This document shows, piece by piece, positions 1 through 11,554 of a stretch of 64,000 bases of DNA. The stretch is from Phyto melanocephala (lineage: Eukaryota; Arthropoda; Insecta; Diptera; Rhinophoridae): the NCBI GenBank assembly GCA_941918925.1, contig OW799234.1, positions 79,318,543 to 79,382,542 on the forward strand. The letters run 5' to 3'. The notes beneath the pieces were generated by a model that saw nothing but the letters and a program-made list of their open reading frames with translations, ran no database searches and was not told the DNA's origin. The translations under genes were made by a program, and so were the position numbers. Position 1 is the first letter of the stretch. The number at the start of each line of letters is the position of its first letter.

Positions 1-895
1 TACTGAATATAAAAAATAAAAATAAATTATAATAAAATCCTTTTTATTTACTTTGATTAGGGTATGATTCCTTGTTGCCTTTTATCACACTTGCACTTAG
101 TAATTGGTATACAAAATATGTCAAAGACAAGTAAGAGTTATTTGGTTGACATAATTTGGTTTATCCTTTTTAAATTCTTATTTTAAAAAGTAATAAAAAC
201 TGTTTAATTGTAAATAAACAGAAACCATTTACTGTGTGTTGGGTGAATTTTCGCAAAGATTTTGTGAAGAAAAGTGTAATGTAATTAAATCTAATTGTTT
301 AGAATTTTATTTAACGGTAATTCAGGATATATATAATAGACTTACATTAAATAGTTATCCAGTATAAAATAAAAATTGATTCCTAAAACAGAACATGATC
401 TTGGAGCAAAAATGTAGGTGCAAATTTGAACTATTGGTACAATTTAACTTCAGTCTTACTGATCTCATACATGGACGCAGAAAATAATTTTATTTTTTGG
501 TTATAAAATTTTTACTGCATAAATCATTTTTTTTAAGTACTGATTACACACTTATGTATGTTTTTATATAAATATGTTTTAAAACAGATTTCGAATAGTT
601 TAAAAAAATATATAACAAAAACTAAAAACTATAATGACGAGGTAGTATTTTTAACTTAATCGATATTGGTGCAAATTTTATTCCATGAAAATGCCGATTA
701 AGAGATAATTTTTTTCAATAATTGTGTCATAGTATATTTTCTAAAAAACAATGAAAATTACAGCGAATGTCGTCATAGCAATTTTATAATATTCAGTTAA
801 AAAGAACTATATTAGTTAAAAACCTGAACCTTTGCATAATTATGTTTTTTTTAATCTTTTTAGTTTATTACTTATCTTTTTTACTAAGGATTTAG
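1..895. other. AT-rich DNA without recognisable genes
   Basis: Very AT-rich sequence with many short A and T runs. I see no coding signal, terminal repeats or RNA gene on either strand. It reads as intronic or intergenic fly DNA up to the TA that flanks the mariner element. Confidence 0.6.
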
Positions 896-897
896 TA

Positions 898-2183
898 AAG
901 GGTTTTTCAATAAGAGCGCTACAAAACTTTTTTAAATAAAACAAAAAGATTTTTGCTTATCAATGAAATTCTTTATTCCTTTAAAAGTACGTTCGATGCC
1001 ATTATGTATGGAACTCGATTTCTTTTGCATGGCCACCACGGCCACGCTTGCAGAAGTCCAGACGCTGAAATCAATTTTCGACGGTTTTCAAGCATAAATC
1101 GGGCGATACTGCTGCAATTTCACGTTCGATATTCGTACGAAGTTCATCAATCGTCGCTGGCTTGTTGGCATAGACCATAGGCTTGACGAAGACCCAAAGG
1201 AAATAGTCTTACGGCGTCAAATCGTACGACCGAGGCGGCCAATCGACTGGACCATTTCTTGAAATAACATTTTTGCAAACTTGTTTTTCAACAAATTGAT
1301 TGTTACGTTCGCTGTGTGGAGCCGTCCTGTTGGAACCACATGCCCTCCAAGTCCATATCATCCAATTGTGGCCAAAAATATTCTGTAATAATTTAACGGT
1401 AGCGATTCCCATTCACAGAAACGTGCTGGCCTTGATCATCATGAAAGTAGTACGGCCCAATGACGCCGCCAGCCCATAAACCGCACCAAACCGTAATTTT
1501 TTCGGGATGCAATGATGACTCATGGAGTACGTGTGGTTTATTGTATGACCAATAACGCATATTTTGCTTATTGACGAAGCCATTCAGCCAGAAATGAGCC
1601 TCATCGCTGAAGATGATTTTTCGATGAACATCCGAATCATTTTCAATTTGTTGCTCAGCACAATTCACGAACATACGACGCTTCTGGTGGTCAAGCGGCT
1701 TCAGTTCTTGCGTCAGATTTATCTTCTAAGGACGTAGGCCAAAATCTTTTCGCAAAATTCGCCACAAGGATGTCACAGAGATACCCAACGCTTGAGAACG
1801 ACGTGTGAGAGACAAATTTGGGCTTTTTTCAACTGAAGCCTCAGCGGCAGCAATATACTCGGTACATCTTTCTCATACTGGCACGGGAACATTTTGTACT
1901 GTGCCAGTGGACTCAAATTTTTCCACTAGACGCTCAATTGTTGATCTGGTAGGACGACTATGACGACCATAAATTGGACGTAGGGCTCTTAACGTTTAGG
2001 CCACTGACTCCGAATTTCCGTAGTATATTTTAATAATTTCGACTCATTGTTGACTCGTATATTTTTCCATCATGAAATGGCAAACCTTACTGAAGAGAAA
2101 TGTCAAAAGAGTGGCAAAAAATATGGCGTCGTTTGCTGTCCCTGTCGGTATACTTTTGTAGCGTGCCTGTGAAAAAAACTCTT
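898..2183 (-). mobile_element. Tc1/mariner transposon, full length but decayed
   Basis: Both ends are visible. The left end starts AAGGGTTTTTCAAT and continues to GCGCTACAAAAC; the right end, read on the other strand, starts AAGAGTTTTTTTCAC and continues to ACGCTACAAAAG. These form imperfect terminal inverted repeats of about 30 bp. A TA dinucleotide lies directly outside each end (896-897 and 2184-2185), which is the target duplication expected for the Tc1/mariner/IS630 superfamily. The length of about 1.29 kb is also typical. One transposase gene fills the interior on the minus strand. The copy is dead because that gene has stops and frameshifts. Confidence 0.9.
1002..2070 (-). pseudogene. 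mariner-type transposase pseudogene
   Basis: A DDE/D transposase cuts and rejoins its own element at TA sites in the nucleus. The start is the ATG at 2070, opening MEKYTSQQ and then an in-frame stop; this is the N-terminal helix-turn-helix region, followed by RPTRSTIERLVEKFESTGT. The catalytic core is clear at 1393-1674: IFSDEAHFWLNGFVNKQN carries the first catalytic Asp, followed by HPEKITVWCGLWAGGVIGPY. The next block (1209-1412) has VISRNGPVDWPPRSYDLTP, the conserved segment after the second Asp. The C-terminus ends GGHAKEIEFHT and a stop at 1002-1004. Length is close to the 340-350 residues usual for mariner. At least one premature stop and frame changes between blocks make it non-functional. 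Family call is by motif. Confidence 0.88.
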
Positions 2184-2269
2184 TATTAAGGATGACCTAA
2201 TTACGATTTACGATGTCACACCTTAACTTTAAGTTTTTTGTTCAACCTAATTTTACATTTATTTGTTTC

Positions 2270-2500
2270 AGCGTTTGACAAATTCAGCCATAGAGATGTA
2301 TAAAATTAAGCGGCACGTAAAGATTGTTAAAGCAGTGTTTATTTTGTCAGCATAATCGGCACATTTTAACCACCGTGGATGCGTTAACAAGCTAAGTTGC
2401 CGATTTTGGGCAAATTAAAATTCACGATTGATTATTGATAACCCGATGCATCCACAGACTGTTACTGTTAATGTTACCGTAAATGGTCTTTGCTATTTCA
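2270..2500 (+). pseudogene. second mariner transposase fragment
   Basis: About 90 bp past the first mariner, on the opposite strand, a degenerate frame reads SAHFNHRGCVNKLSCRFWAN and then DNPMHPQTVTV and VTVNG. This matches the mariner core block around the first catalytic Asp (DEAHF..NGYVNKQNCRFW..NPH..PQ.VTVWC). It has internal stops and a deletion that joins VTV to VTVNG. No inverted repeats were found. It belongs to a different, older subfamily than the element beside it. Moderate confidence, because the match is short. Confidence 0.55.
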
Positions 2501-2509
2501 AGTTTATTA

Positions 2510-4077
2510 CGGGCTTCTTGTAGCAAGGAATTTAGGATATGTTCTAAGAGAATGGATCTTTCTTTTACCAAAGTTTGTAGGGTAAAGATATGGCTTTATG
2601 TTATAGCTACCTATCTCTTAGCTTATTGCTTCAATACGTTTGCAATGATACAGTGCTGGAAAAAATTATATAAGTTAATTGTTTTCATAAAAAATTAAGT
2701 TTTTAAAAATTTTTTGAAGTATGTTAGAATTGAAAAACACGTTTTCTATTTTATACTTTGAAGCTGTCTGTTTTTTTATTTTTTCATTTATCCTACTTTT
2801 AATCTAAACTTATGAGTTTTTTTTTTTGTAAAATCTGAAAAGTTGTTCAAGGTTTTGAAATCTTTTTTTAATGGTTTTAGGGTTTTTTATTTAAAATTTA
2901 ATTTTTCAATTTCAATTATTATTATTTTAATATAATTTATTTGTTGAGCATGAGGTTGGTTGAACTAAAAAAATAAGTTTTCCTAATAAAACATTATTCG
3001 AGAATATAATTTTACGCCTTCAGTTGGGACTTTTCTTTGTTAAAAATAAGCCAACAAAGTTTAAGCCAAATATTTACATAAATTGCTTTGCATGAAAACA
3101 TGAATTGAAAATGACGGAAGGGATAACAATTTTAATAACTTTTAGAGCAAAAAAAAAAAACAAACTACCCAATTTCCCTATTTAGACTAAACAAAAAACG
3201 ATTTCTTTTTTAGCTTCATGGAAAAATATATATTTAAATATTTTTATTGAAATATGAAAAATAAAGAAATTAAAAAAATAGTATAAATATTCGTAAATTG
3301 AACAATGGTGTTTTGAATAATTTTATGAAAGAAAAAATTACCTTTGTGGCCATAAATCACCTAAAGGTGTACATGAGGACAATAAAAGTAAAGAACTAAA
3401 TAACTAAGGAATACGCCATGCGTAAAATTTTCCGTTAAAAGATGTTCTTTTATAAGGGCTTCCAAAATTTTAATTTCGTGTGGCACATTGTGAAGTTGGC
3501 AGTCCTTTAATTTAAATAATTTTTTTAAATTTGAGTAACGTCATTTATGCTCGAAGCTCGAAACATATTAGTATGCGCGGTATGGCTTAAATTTTTGTTT
3601 TATCATTATTGACGGGATAAACTAAAGTTAGTATTAAACTATTGCCAATTAAATAGCACTAGATTTTGTTATTCATATAATGGAGTTATTTTAAATTATG
3701 ATGGACATTTTCAAGCTTTTTAATCATAAATGCTTGCCATTTATGGACCGATCAAAAATTACTTCAACAAATATTTTTTTATATAAAAAATGAATTTTAA
3801 GCTCATATGGAACTAGGAAATGTTTTTTTTTAGTTTTTTGCTTGTTTTTTTTTTGCAAATGTCTTAAGCTTTCTTGACGCAAATCAGTAGATTTAAGAGC
3901 CATCAGTCTTCACCTTGATGCAAGAAAAATTTTCGAAAACTTATACACTTAAAAAAGTTTTAAACATTGGTCAGTATGCCGGCCAAGAAAAACCTTTTTC
4001 GCTGACAGTAATGAGTGCTGAACCGACGATACCGATACAATTTTATAAAAAGAATAGAATACAATTTTTGCTAAACC
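2510..4077. other. AT-rich DNA, nothing recognised
   Basis: Long A/T tracts and no coding signal that stands out from chance open frames. No repeats with clear ends are seen. Confidence 0.5.
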
Positions 4078-4300
4078 GGGTGCCCCGGTGGCCTAGTCAG
4101 TTAGTGTGCTGGTCTGCTAGTTTGGAGGTTGGGGTTTGGGGGTTGGTGGTTCGATTCCCGCCAGAGACTCTGGACTAGTCTGCTTCTCTTCTTTTTTTTC
4201 TATTCTATTCTTTATTTTCTATTCAGGTATCACAATGGGATCATTATAATGGACACAAGTTAGCTGCACAACGGCTGCCTGTTCTACCTAACCTAATGTA
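4078..4300 (+). repeat. tRNA-derived SINE
   Basis: A GC-richer island in AT-rich DNA carries both parts of a type-2 RNA polymerase III promoter. Box A is TGGCCTAGTCAG (4089-4100) and box B is GGTTCGATTCC (4148-4158), 47 bp apart. A T run at about 4193-4199 could stop polymerase III. Downstream is a non-tRNA body ending near CTACCTAACCTAATG. The tRNA-like part does not fold into a clean cloverleaf (the G-rich 4123-4146 stretch has no partner), so I call it a SINE rather than a tRNA gene. SINEs are copied by LINE-encoded reverse transcriptase; which LINE is unknown. Ends are approximate. Confidence 0.75.
4089..4158 (+). promoter_or_regulatory. RNA polymerase III internal promoter (A and B boxes)
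   Basis: Box A at 4089-4100 fits TRGCNNAGYNGG except at the next-to-last base; box B at 4148-4158 fits GGTTCGANTCC exactly. The spacing suits TFIIIC binding. It belongs to the SINE. Confidence 0.7.
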
Positions 4301-4680
4301 TATTAACTTTTAAAGCTTATGTTTATCTTAAAGATTACGTTTCACTTGCTCTTTTAAGCAATTAGACAAAGGAAATCTAATTTTTGCAGAATATAATTAG
4401 TGAAAAAACACAAGATTTAATTCAATTGTATTTGCATCTAAAAATTAATTGCCGACCGAGGAGTGTTGAGGACGAAACGTGAAAATATACTTTTTGGGAC
4501 TATTTTGTAATAAAATTGTTTTTATAAAACAAACCAAATAAAAAAAAAAGATTAAGCCTGAAAATAAGAATAAAAATTATTGAATTTAATTTAATTACAA
4601 TTAAAAAATAAAATAAGTAAGAGCACTTATTAGGCTGTATCGAATTTTTGGTGACGACACGCAAAAAAAACTGTGATTAC

Positions 4681-4790
4681 GACATGACCACGATGGTCAT
4701 ATTATATTCTCTAAACCAACTTTCGATGTGTTACAAACGGAATGACAAAATAAATGTACCACCATCCTTGTTTTGGTGGAAAATATTAAA
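4681..4790 (+). repeat. DINE-1-like 3' end fragment
   Basis: Contains the family's 3' signature, TTTCGATGTGTTACAAACGG followed by AATGACAAAAT and an ACCACC...GGTGG hairpin, as at 28446-28509 in the long copy. Only the last 100 bp or so is preserved. Confidence 0.65.
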
Positions 4791-5754
4791 ACAAATAAAA
4801 AATTTTGTTTGAAATTTGTTAGTCGAACCTGAGCTATCTTAAATAAGAATAGTTTTTTAAGGATAATTTGCCTGTACAAATTTGAAGCTTTTAACGTAGT
4901 TGATGAATTCACAAGGTATCCTATTTGTCGTCTTGTGGTATTGCTATTATTTTTAAGATTTTATAATAGCTTATAAATTTGACTATAAAATTGGTATACT
5001 CATATGTAGTCCTAAGTGGCGTATTGTTGTCGTATCATAATTTCCTTAAATCTTTAAAATTATTTAAAAGTATTTTGCCTTTTGTGCAATTTTTAAACTT
5101 GATTTTAAAAATTAATACAGTATAGCAATGCAACATTTTAGTACTTCTTGTGAATTCATCTTATATCTTTGTAAGTGTATTACGAAAGTTACAAACATAT
5201 TCATGGTTTATACAAAAGCAAACATTTTTCCATTTCCTAGCTAATTCGAAAAATTCTAAATCCCTTAGCAACCAAGTTACCCATACAGATAGTGTTGCCG
5301 AAATACCCTGCAGACAAAGTAAATAATATGTGGTTACAAAACCACATCTACAAAGTATGATTTTTATATGCGATGTCCAACTTCGTTGGTATGTTTTGCG
5401 TATTTAAGCAATTGAAGCATTTCTATGGATGTAATACGGTAAGGAAATGAAGTCCACATGGCTAACAAAACTAGAAAAAAAAAGGTTTGATAAGAATATA
5501 CTAGTTGCTTTTAACTTCAAACTATTAACTTATCTATCTTTTTTCAAAAGGTAAATTATCGATTTTAAAATTAAGCTATCATTGGGGCTCAAGTAGTTCA
5601 TTTATAAATAGTTTTATACTAGTTTAAAAAATATACTCTTTAACAGATTACAACAACACACTTATTTTTAACCAATAGTTTTATTTTAAAAAAGAACGAA
5701 TGACATGTAATTTATCTCCACTTTTAAAGCAATGCAGTCGATTTTTTTTATTAT
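4791..5754. other. AT-rich DNA, nothing recognised
   Basis: No coding signal or bounded repeat. TAT at 5752-5754 is the left target-site copy of the Harbinger element. Confidence 0.5.
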
Positions 5755-7466
5755 CACCCCAATTCTAAATAACAATTCCCTGGGGATGGTTTCCCTTTTC
5801 CCTTTTTTCACGCGGGGAAATTTGTTCCTTTTCCCTAATTCTAAATGAACTTCAAAATTGGGAAACTGTTCCCTGGTAAAAAAAGTAGGTATTACGAAAG
5901 GTAATTAAGGGGAGAATGTAATAACAAATTTCGGGAAAAAATCCGCCAACAAATTCAAAGGGAGTTGTGACAAAAATGTAAGTATTTAATATTTTTTTTT
6001 TTATAAAATATGTGATAAATATTGTAATTAATTGTTACTTTTGGGACAAAAACAACAAACAGGAAGCAGAATAATGAATTGTTGTCTTTATGTTTTTTAT
6101 TTTTAAAGATTTTAAATTTTTTTAATAAATTGTTATATTTATTAATAAAATGTATAAATATAAGAAATAGCTTTATTACAAAAATTTATTAAAGATTGTT
6201 CGCAATCTTTTTTCTAATATTTTGGGCAATGGATAAATATTGTGGTGAGGCCAAGAATACCACATTATTATTCTGAACGCTCAAACAATCTAAATTTTCT
6301 ACATAGTTTACTTCAGCAATGCATTTAAAATAAATGCAGATGTTATGCAACGCACAGCAAAATTTTGTTATTTTAGCAGCCTTGTTTGGAGCGTAGTGCA
6401 GCTGTCTAGCACCAAGAATGCACATCCATCTATTTTTAAAAACACCATTAATGCGTTCAATCACATTTCAACACTTGGAGTGAATTTTTTTTTCAACAGA
6501 CTCATCCTGTGGGCATCTATAAGCCTCCTAGAGAAAATGCATGTTTAATTTATGAATTGTCTATTATCATTCAAAACTTTATTAAGAAGCCAAAAATTGC
6601 TGCCACCTCTAAAGTATTCTTGCTCAAGGTGAGCACGCACTTCGCCAAATTTCCAAATAAATGAATCGTGACACGCTCCGGGATGTGAGGCATTAACGTA
6701 CTGAATCCTCAGCTCATGATCACAGACCTTTAATTTTTTGACTTCCGTCAACACATCTAATAACGTTTGGAATGCCATACTTCACATAAAGAGCTAACGT
6801 AACTTTCCGTTTTTGCACTTCAGTTCTGCATTGGGCGTAAATGTTCCTTAAATATATTAATAACTTCTGCCAGAACTTTGCTAAGACTACACTGAGACAC
6901 AGACACACCGCAATCTTCACCAATACCCGTTTGGTACAAACTTTCAGCAAAGAAGCGTAAAGTCGCACTTAATTTCACGATTGGAGAAATTACAAAGGAC
7001 TTACGTTTGAGCTGAATACCTTAACACGTCCAACATATATTTGAACGTAATATTTTCCTAACCTTCTAAAAGTAAAATTTAATTATAAATTATGCGGCAA
7101 CTCAAGTGGGTTGCTGGCGTCACGTAGCATTCTCCTTTCTACCCTTTGCTTATTTTTGTCAGGTTGATATGCTTCAGAGTTTTTTGCTTCAGCTGTTATT
7201 ATCAACGCTACACTTAACATTTTTGTTCACTTTTAACAATTTCTTTTTTTATTATTTACTAAATAATATTCACTTTTTACGCTAAAAATTATTAGAAAAT
7301 ATTTTGTCAAAACAAAACAGCAAAAGCAAACAGCTGACTTCGAAAATGTAAAATTCTCTCTCCCTTATTATTCCCTTCCCCGACTGTTTAGAATAGTGAA
7401 ATTTTATTCGCGGGAAAAATAAATTCCCGGGGAATTCATTTCCCTGGGAATATTTAGAATTGGGTG
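5755..7466 (-). mobile_element. PIF/Harbinger transposon, complete ends, dead coding region
   Basis: The left end starts CACCCCAATTCTAAATA and the right end, reversed, starts CACCCAATTCTAAATA, so the inverted repeats are clear. Further in, both ends repeat CCCTGGGGA/CCCCGGGAA-type motifs and AATTCTAAAT/ATTCTAAAC, giving extended, imperfect subterminal inverted repeats. A 3-bp TAT lies outside both ends (5752-5754 and 7467-7469), matching the 3-bp duplication of this superfamily. A Harbinger-type nuclease pseudogene lies on the minus strand. The second protein usually carried by Harbinger elements (Myb/MADF-like) was not recognised, so the copy is probably internally deleted as well as mutated. 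Confidence 0.88.
6187..6975 (-). pseudogene. Harbinger (HARBI1-like) nuclease pseudogene
   Basis: The family is the DDE_4 nuclease that moves PIF/Harbinger elements; domesticated relatives are called HARBI1. Reading from 6963 down: LRFFAESLYQTGIGEDCGVS then SQCSLSKVLAEVINIF, the helix-turn-helix region; then YVKYGIPNVIRCVDG in another frame, carrying the first catalytic Asp (VDG); then LRIQYVNASHPGACHDSFIW (6600-6715) with the second Asp (HDS); then ERINGVFKNRWMCI (6420-6461) with the Glu block, followed by LHYAPNKAAKITKFCCALHN. The order is canonical, but at least two frameshifts and stops separate the blocks. The C-terminal tail runs to the stop at about 6189. It cannot make a full nuclease. 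Confidence 0.85.
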
Positions 7467-7469
7467 TAT

Positions 7470-8182
7470 ATTTCTCAATTTATTTATATTTTGACTAGTT
7501 CGAACCCATCACTTTTGCTACAGTCTCGTCACATCTAGTTATAAGACTGTCCCAAAATGTAACAGATTAAAAAATTATCTGCAGGGTAGGAATTGATAAA
7601 TTTTCAGCACACATTAGACAGAAATTTAATTTACATCATTGCTATTGATTTAGATAATAATGGAGCATTTTGTTGAATTTTGTAATTTATATTGGCAGAA
7701 AAATCACAGCAGTTACCATGATACAAAAAAGCATTTCCTATGCTTTCTTACTAAACATAAACATTTTTTTTGTGATGCAAAAGCTGCAACTAGTCAAATT
7801 CATGATAAGATTTCAAAGAATAGAAAACGAGTTTTATTTATTCTTACACCAATACAGATGGCATAGTAATTCTTTAGAATGATCCATCTCAAATTTTTTT
7901 AAATTCAATGTCCCTTCAAAGAACTAAAAATTTAAAACAAATTTACAGACATGAGTTCTAACAAAAAAACCATTAAAAGATTTGAAAGAAAATTTAATTT
8001 ATAGCATTATTTTTTTACCAAAAGAACACCTATTGACACATTTTAAAAAAAGAATTTTATATGCAAAAATTTGCTAAATATTTATATAAAAAAAATTAAT
8101 TTTTTTGGAGTAAAATTTATTGAAATGAGTTAAGATATCAGAAATATTCTTTAAAAATATATAAAAAATAATAATGAACAAG
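7470..8182. other. AT-rich DNA, nothing recognised
   Basis: A pair of overlapping open frames near 7660-7882 is of a length expected by chance and shows no known motif. No bounded repeat. Confidence 0.45.
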
Positions 8183-8270
8183 CAAGAGTAATATATTTGG
8201 CCGTAGCAAATTGTGTATACCCTGCACCAATATTTAATTAAGTGAAAACTTAATAACCATCTTAATAGTG
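8183..8270 (+). repeat. DINE-1-like 5' end fragment
   Basis: Starts CAAGAGTAATATATTTGGCC and continues to GTATACCCTGCACCAATATT, a degraded version of the family's 5' terminus (compare 25791-25850). The rest of this copy is not recognisable. Confidence 0.5.
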
Positions 8271-8640
8271 TTGGATTTTTTTATTCTTGATGTACTCTAA
8301 TTGTCTTATTAGCCAGGGTCTGAAAAACAATGTTTTCCATTTTGCATTTCATCATAAATTTGAAAAGAATATTTGGTCCACCATATAAATAGTAGCGAAT
8401 TTTACTCTATTAGTTGTCTGGCACTAATTTTGTAGATTTTTCTTATGGTTATTTTGGAGACAACGACTAGCATTAAATACCACCAGCTTATTTAAGAATT
8501 AGTTATTAGCTTTAAAAACTTGGGATAATTTTTTTACTAGATTTACCAAGTAATTCCTTACAGTCTTATTCATAGTAGACAAATATAAATTGGTTTTATA
8601 AATCTTTGTTTACGGAAAGTAAAAATTTCTGAATGTTTTT

Positions 8641-9165
8641 ATACCCTTCAAATGGTAGATATTAAAAAGTCATTCCAATTGTTATTCGTACAGTATACAT
8701 TTGCGACATCCGACATCCGGCTGAACGGTAGAGGAGTGTTGAAATCAACTTTTTGAAGCCCCTGTATATTCTGCGGACTTGTGTCTAGTATTAATTTATC
8801 AAAAACACGTTCAAAATTTTTGGTATTAAAAATCACAAATTTGAACTTATCAGAAGCTTAGGTATGAGTAAAAAACCACGTATGTCTTTGTTTTCTATTG
8901 AGAATGAAACACAAAATTCTATTGAAAGAAACATCAACAAAATCAGATGGTGTTGTTTATGATGCTAAATTTTTTATTTTTTTACGTTTTTTATTCTTAT
9001 TTATGTATACGAATATATGTTCAAAGTTATTCGTTTATTAAGCGAAAAAGTGTAAATCTGTTTTACAAACTACTTACATTTATACTTAAAGTTGCATACC
9101 TACACTTTTGTAAAGGGTATAATAAATTTTGGCACAGATCTACATAGCGCTCTTGCTTTTACAAG
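8641..9165 (-). repeat. DINE-1-like element, minus strand
   Basis: The 5' terminus is at about 9160 (reverse strand: CAAGAGCGCTATGTAG then TTATACCCTTT) and the 3' terminus at 8641 (reverse strand: CATTTGAAGGGTAT). Both termini fit the family, and the interior has the expected AATGACTTTTTAATATC-like 3' segment. Short and diverged. Confidence 0.5.
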
Positions 9166-9349
9166 TATTTGAAAAGAATTTGGCACACAACGAAAAAGGC
9201 AATTTACAAAAAGGAAATTCACAGAAAATTCATTATATAATGCATAATAAATAATTTAACCACCACCCCAGACGTAGGTGTGACCAACACACGTTTTAAT
9301 AAGTTCAGGAGTTGCAAAATTTGACTTTGAGAAAAAAATGAAAGCAATC

Positions 9350-9545
9350 GTGTTCCTTTGCTCATATCTCAGCTCGAAATGTGATCATATACTTAATTTT
9401 CGACAGCAAAATTTTTGAGAGCATATCCGATAAAATTATATCACACAAAAGTTTGAAATATACGTAGAGGGTCAAAAAAATTGATGTCAACTTACACACG
9501 GATAGACGACAAGACGCACTTAGCTCAGATATAAGCATAAGATCC
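9350..9545 (+). repeat. DINE-1-like interior fragment
   Basis: Carries CTCATATCTCAG, then GGTCAAAAAAATTGATGTCA, then ACACGGATAGACGACAAGACG and a DINE-like junction. Those are the central parts of the family seen at 17860-18020. Ends are not identified. Confidence 0.5.
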
Positions 9546-10143
9546 AAATGAACAATTTAAAAAAATATAATACAGGAAAAATATGTTTGTTTAAATGTTG
9601 GTTAAATATAAATAAATATCCGCTTCTCTATGTTCGAAAGAAAATCAAGTTTTTTTTTTAATTGGTATTGCAATTATAACAATTTGATTGTACTCGGAAT
9701 ACGGAATAGTCAAAAATATATCAGATTAATGGAATTTATTTGAAGAAACTTTAGTTATTTATATTATTGATATAATATATATTTTACTAAAATAAATTAA
9801 ACATTTTAGTTATAGACGCAACTAAAATATTTAAAGTTAGTTTTTTTGCAATATTTTTTAATAAAAATTATTCATTTTCATTGATTATCAAATAAATCAA
9901 ATCAAATCAAATAAAATTTTAATTAATAATATGAATTTCGTAATTTGAGTATATATATAAGTTCTTTTGCGCTTAAACTTATATTGCAAAACACAAACAA
10001 TTATTGTTAATTTCAGTATATATTTGTAAGAAAGAAAATTTCCTTTACATATTAATAGCCAGTCAATATGTATAAATATAAATAAAGGGTATTTCATAGT
10101 CACTTTATACTAACTAAAGCCAATTTTTTTTTGCAGTACTTAC
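9546..10143. other. AT-rich DNA, possible start of a long minus-strand intron
   Basis: If the exon at 10144-10231 is real, this stretch would be the beginning of its first intron on the minus strand. No other signal is seen. Confidence 0.35.
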
Positions 10144-10231
10144 ATCCTTCTGGTATTGCTGTAATGGTAGCAGGTGCCACTTTTAAACAAAACGTGTGTT
10201 GGATTTTAAATTGTGCTTGTGCTGCAGTCAT
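10144..10231 (-). CDS. candidate first coding exon of a host gene (unidentified)
   Basis: On the minus strand an ATG at 10231-10229 has a good fly start context (GCAA before ATGA). It opens 29 codons beginning MTAAQAQFKI and closing TITAIPEG, plus one base, and runs straight into GTAAGTACTG, a near-perfect 5' splice donor (intron from 10143 downward, phase 1). The 150 bp upstream are much less AT-rich than the surroundings, as expected for a 5' UTR. I do not recognise the protein; there is no signal peptide or membrane segment in the short piece. The next exon should lie at lower coordinates and was not found. A competing reading is a plus-strand frame following TTTTTTTTGCAG (10128-10136). 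I infer, not prove, that this is an exon. Confidence 0.45.
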
Positions 10232-10380
10232 TTGCTATTTAACTGATGTTTATGTTTTGTTATCGTTTATATTGTGTACACAGCAACAATAACAGCACCA
10301 ATTACAACAACGACAAACGCAACAACAGCAGACCTAGCAATAACACATCGACCTACCATTGTTATTGGCTATGATCAGCG
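10232..10380 (-). promoter_or_regulatory. candidate 5' UTR upstream of the exon
   Basis: A less AT-rich stretch with CAA/CAG-type triplet runs on the plus strand (TTG/CTG runs on the minus strand), common in fly untranslated leaders. No TATA or Inr element could be placed with confidence, so the transcription start is unknown. Confidence 0.3.
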
Positions 10381-11554
10381 TTGCCAGAAATTTTAATAAA
10401 AATATCGACTGATTTGTTCTTTTTTTTTAACGTCTATTACATAGTAGAGCAAAATTAAATTTTTTGTTATCAAATAAAAATTCTAAAAAATATAAAAGTA
10501 GGCCTAAAAGATCTAATTGCTGTATAAAAAATAAAATTTTATATTTTAAAATCTGACACTTAAAAACCACAAAACTAACTTGCTGGAACCTATGATATGT
10601 TACAGAGAGAAAAAAAATCTTTTTTATTAATATATAATTTTTTTTTACAATTTAGTACAATAATTGACCAGTTTTACAATGCATTAGTACTTTAATAAAA
10701 GCAACAACAACTTTATATAAATTATTTTTTATTTTTTTTAAAAAACATTCTTGTAAATTTAGATAACAAAATATATCATTGTATATGTAAAAAAAAAATT
10801 TTTGCAAAATAGTTTTACATCACTCTGGCAATACTGCTTTTGCCGTTATCTTAACCCCAGCAATTTCTTATATTCGTGTGTGCTGTATATACAAAGTATA
10901 ATAACCTTTTGTACTCCTTTAACTAGTTACATTACATATCTCGTTAGAGAGTCAAATGGATATTATTGTGTTAAATTTTTTTATTGCATTGCCATTTTTT
11001 ATTTTTTTTTTTTTTACAAAAAAGAATTAGGACAGTAAGTATTGATGTTATGAAGCTTATTATCAATATCCTTCTTCTTATTTAACAAGAAAGAATACTA
11101 AAATTGTATTTTCTTGTTATTTGCATTTATATCAAGCCTTAACAGTGAAAATAATGTAATTGAAATATTTTTCGGAAATTGACTTTTGGCTGCTGAATTG
11201 TTATCCAGCTTCCAACACCTTGTCTGATAAAATATTGAATCGAAAGTAAAAACAATCACAGGGATGCAATTAATTAAATTTTTACGTAAACTGTACACAA
11301 TTTTATGTATGACTTCAATAATAACGTAACTGATATAAAAAAATGTGAGATTTGCGAAATAACGAACGAAAGAAATAAATTAATCGTAAATAGTAACCAA
11401 TATTTAAATATGCAAGTGTTTCCTGCTAGTTGTTTATGGACTATTATTTCAACTTACCATTTAACTAATGGTAAGTAACGCATAAACTGTTTTCTATTAT
11501 TACAAATTCGCTTTAATCTAAAGTGAGCGATAAGGAAAAGATAAGTTCATTCAA
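10381..11554. other. AT-rich DNA, nothing recognised
   Basis: No coding signal or bounded repeat seen; several A/T homopolymer runs. Confidence 0.5.

Noticed and set aside
4081..4165. A genuine tRNA gene
   Set aside because: A and B boxes fit, but the G-rich middle cannot form the anticodon and acceptor stems, and a SINE-like body follows.
10137..10290. Plus-strand exon after TTTTTTTTGCAG reading LHPSGIAVMVAG
   Set aside because: T-rich acceptor-like runs are everywhere in this DNA, there is no good donor in a sensible place, and the minus-strand reading explains ATG, donor and leader together.
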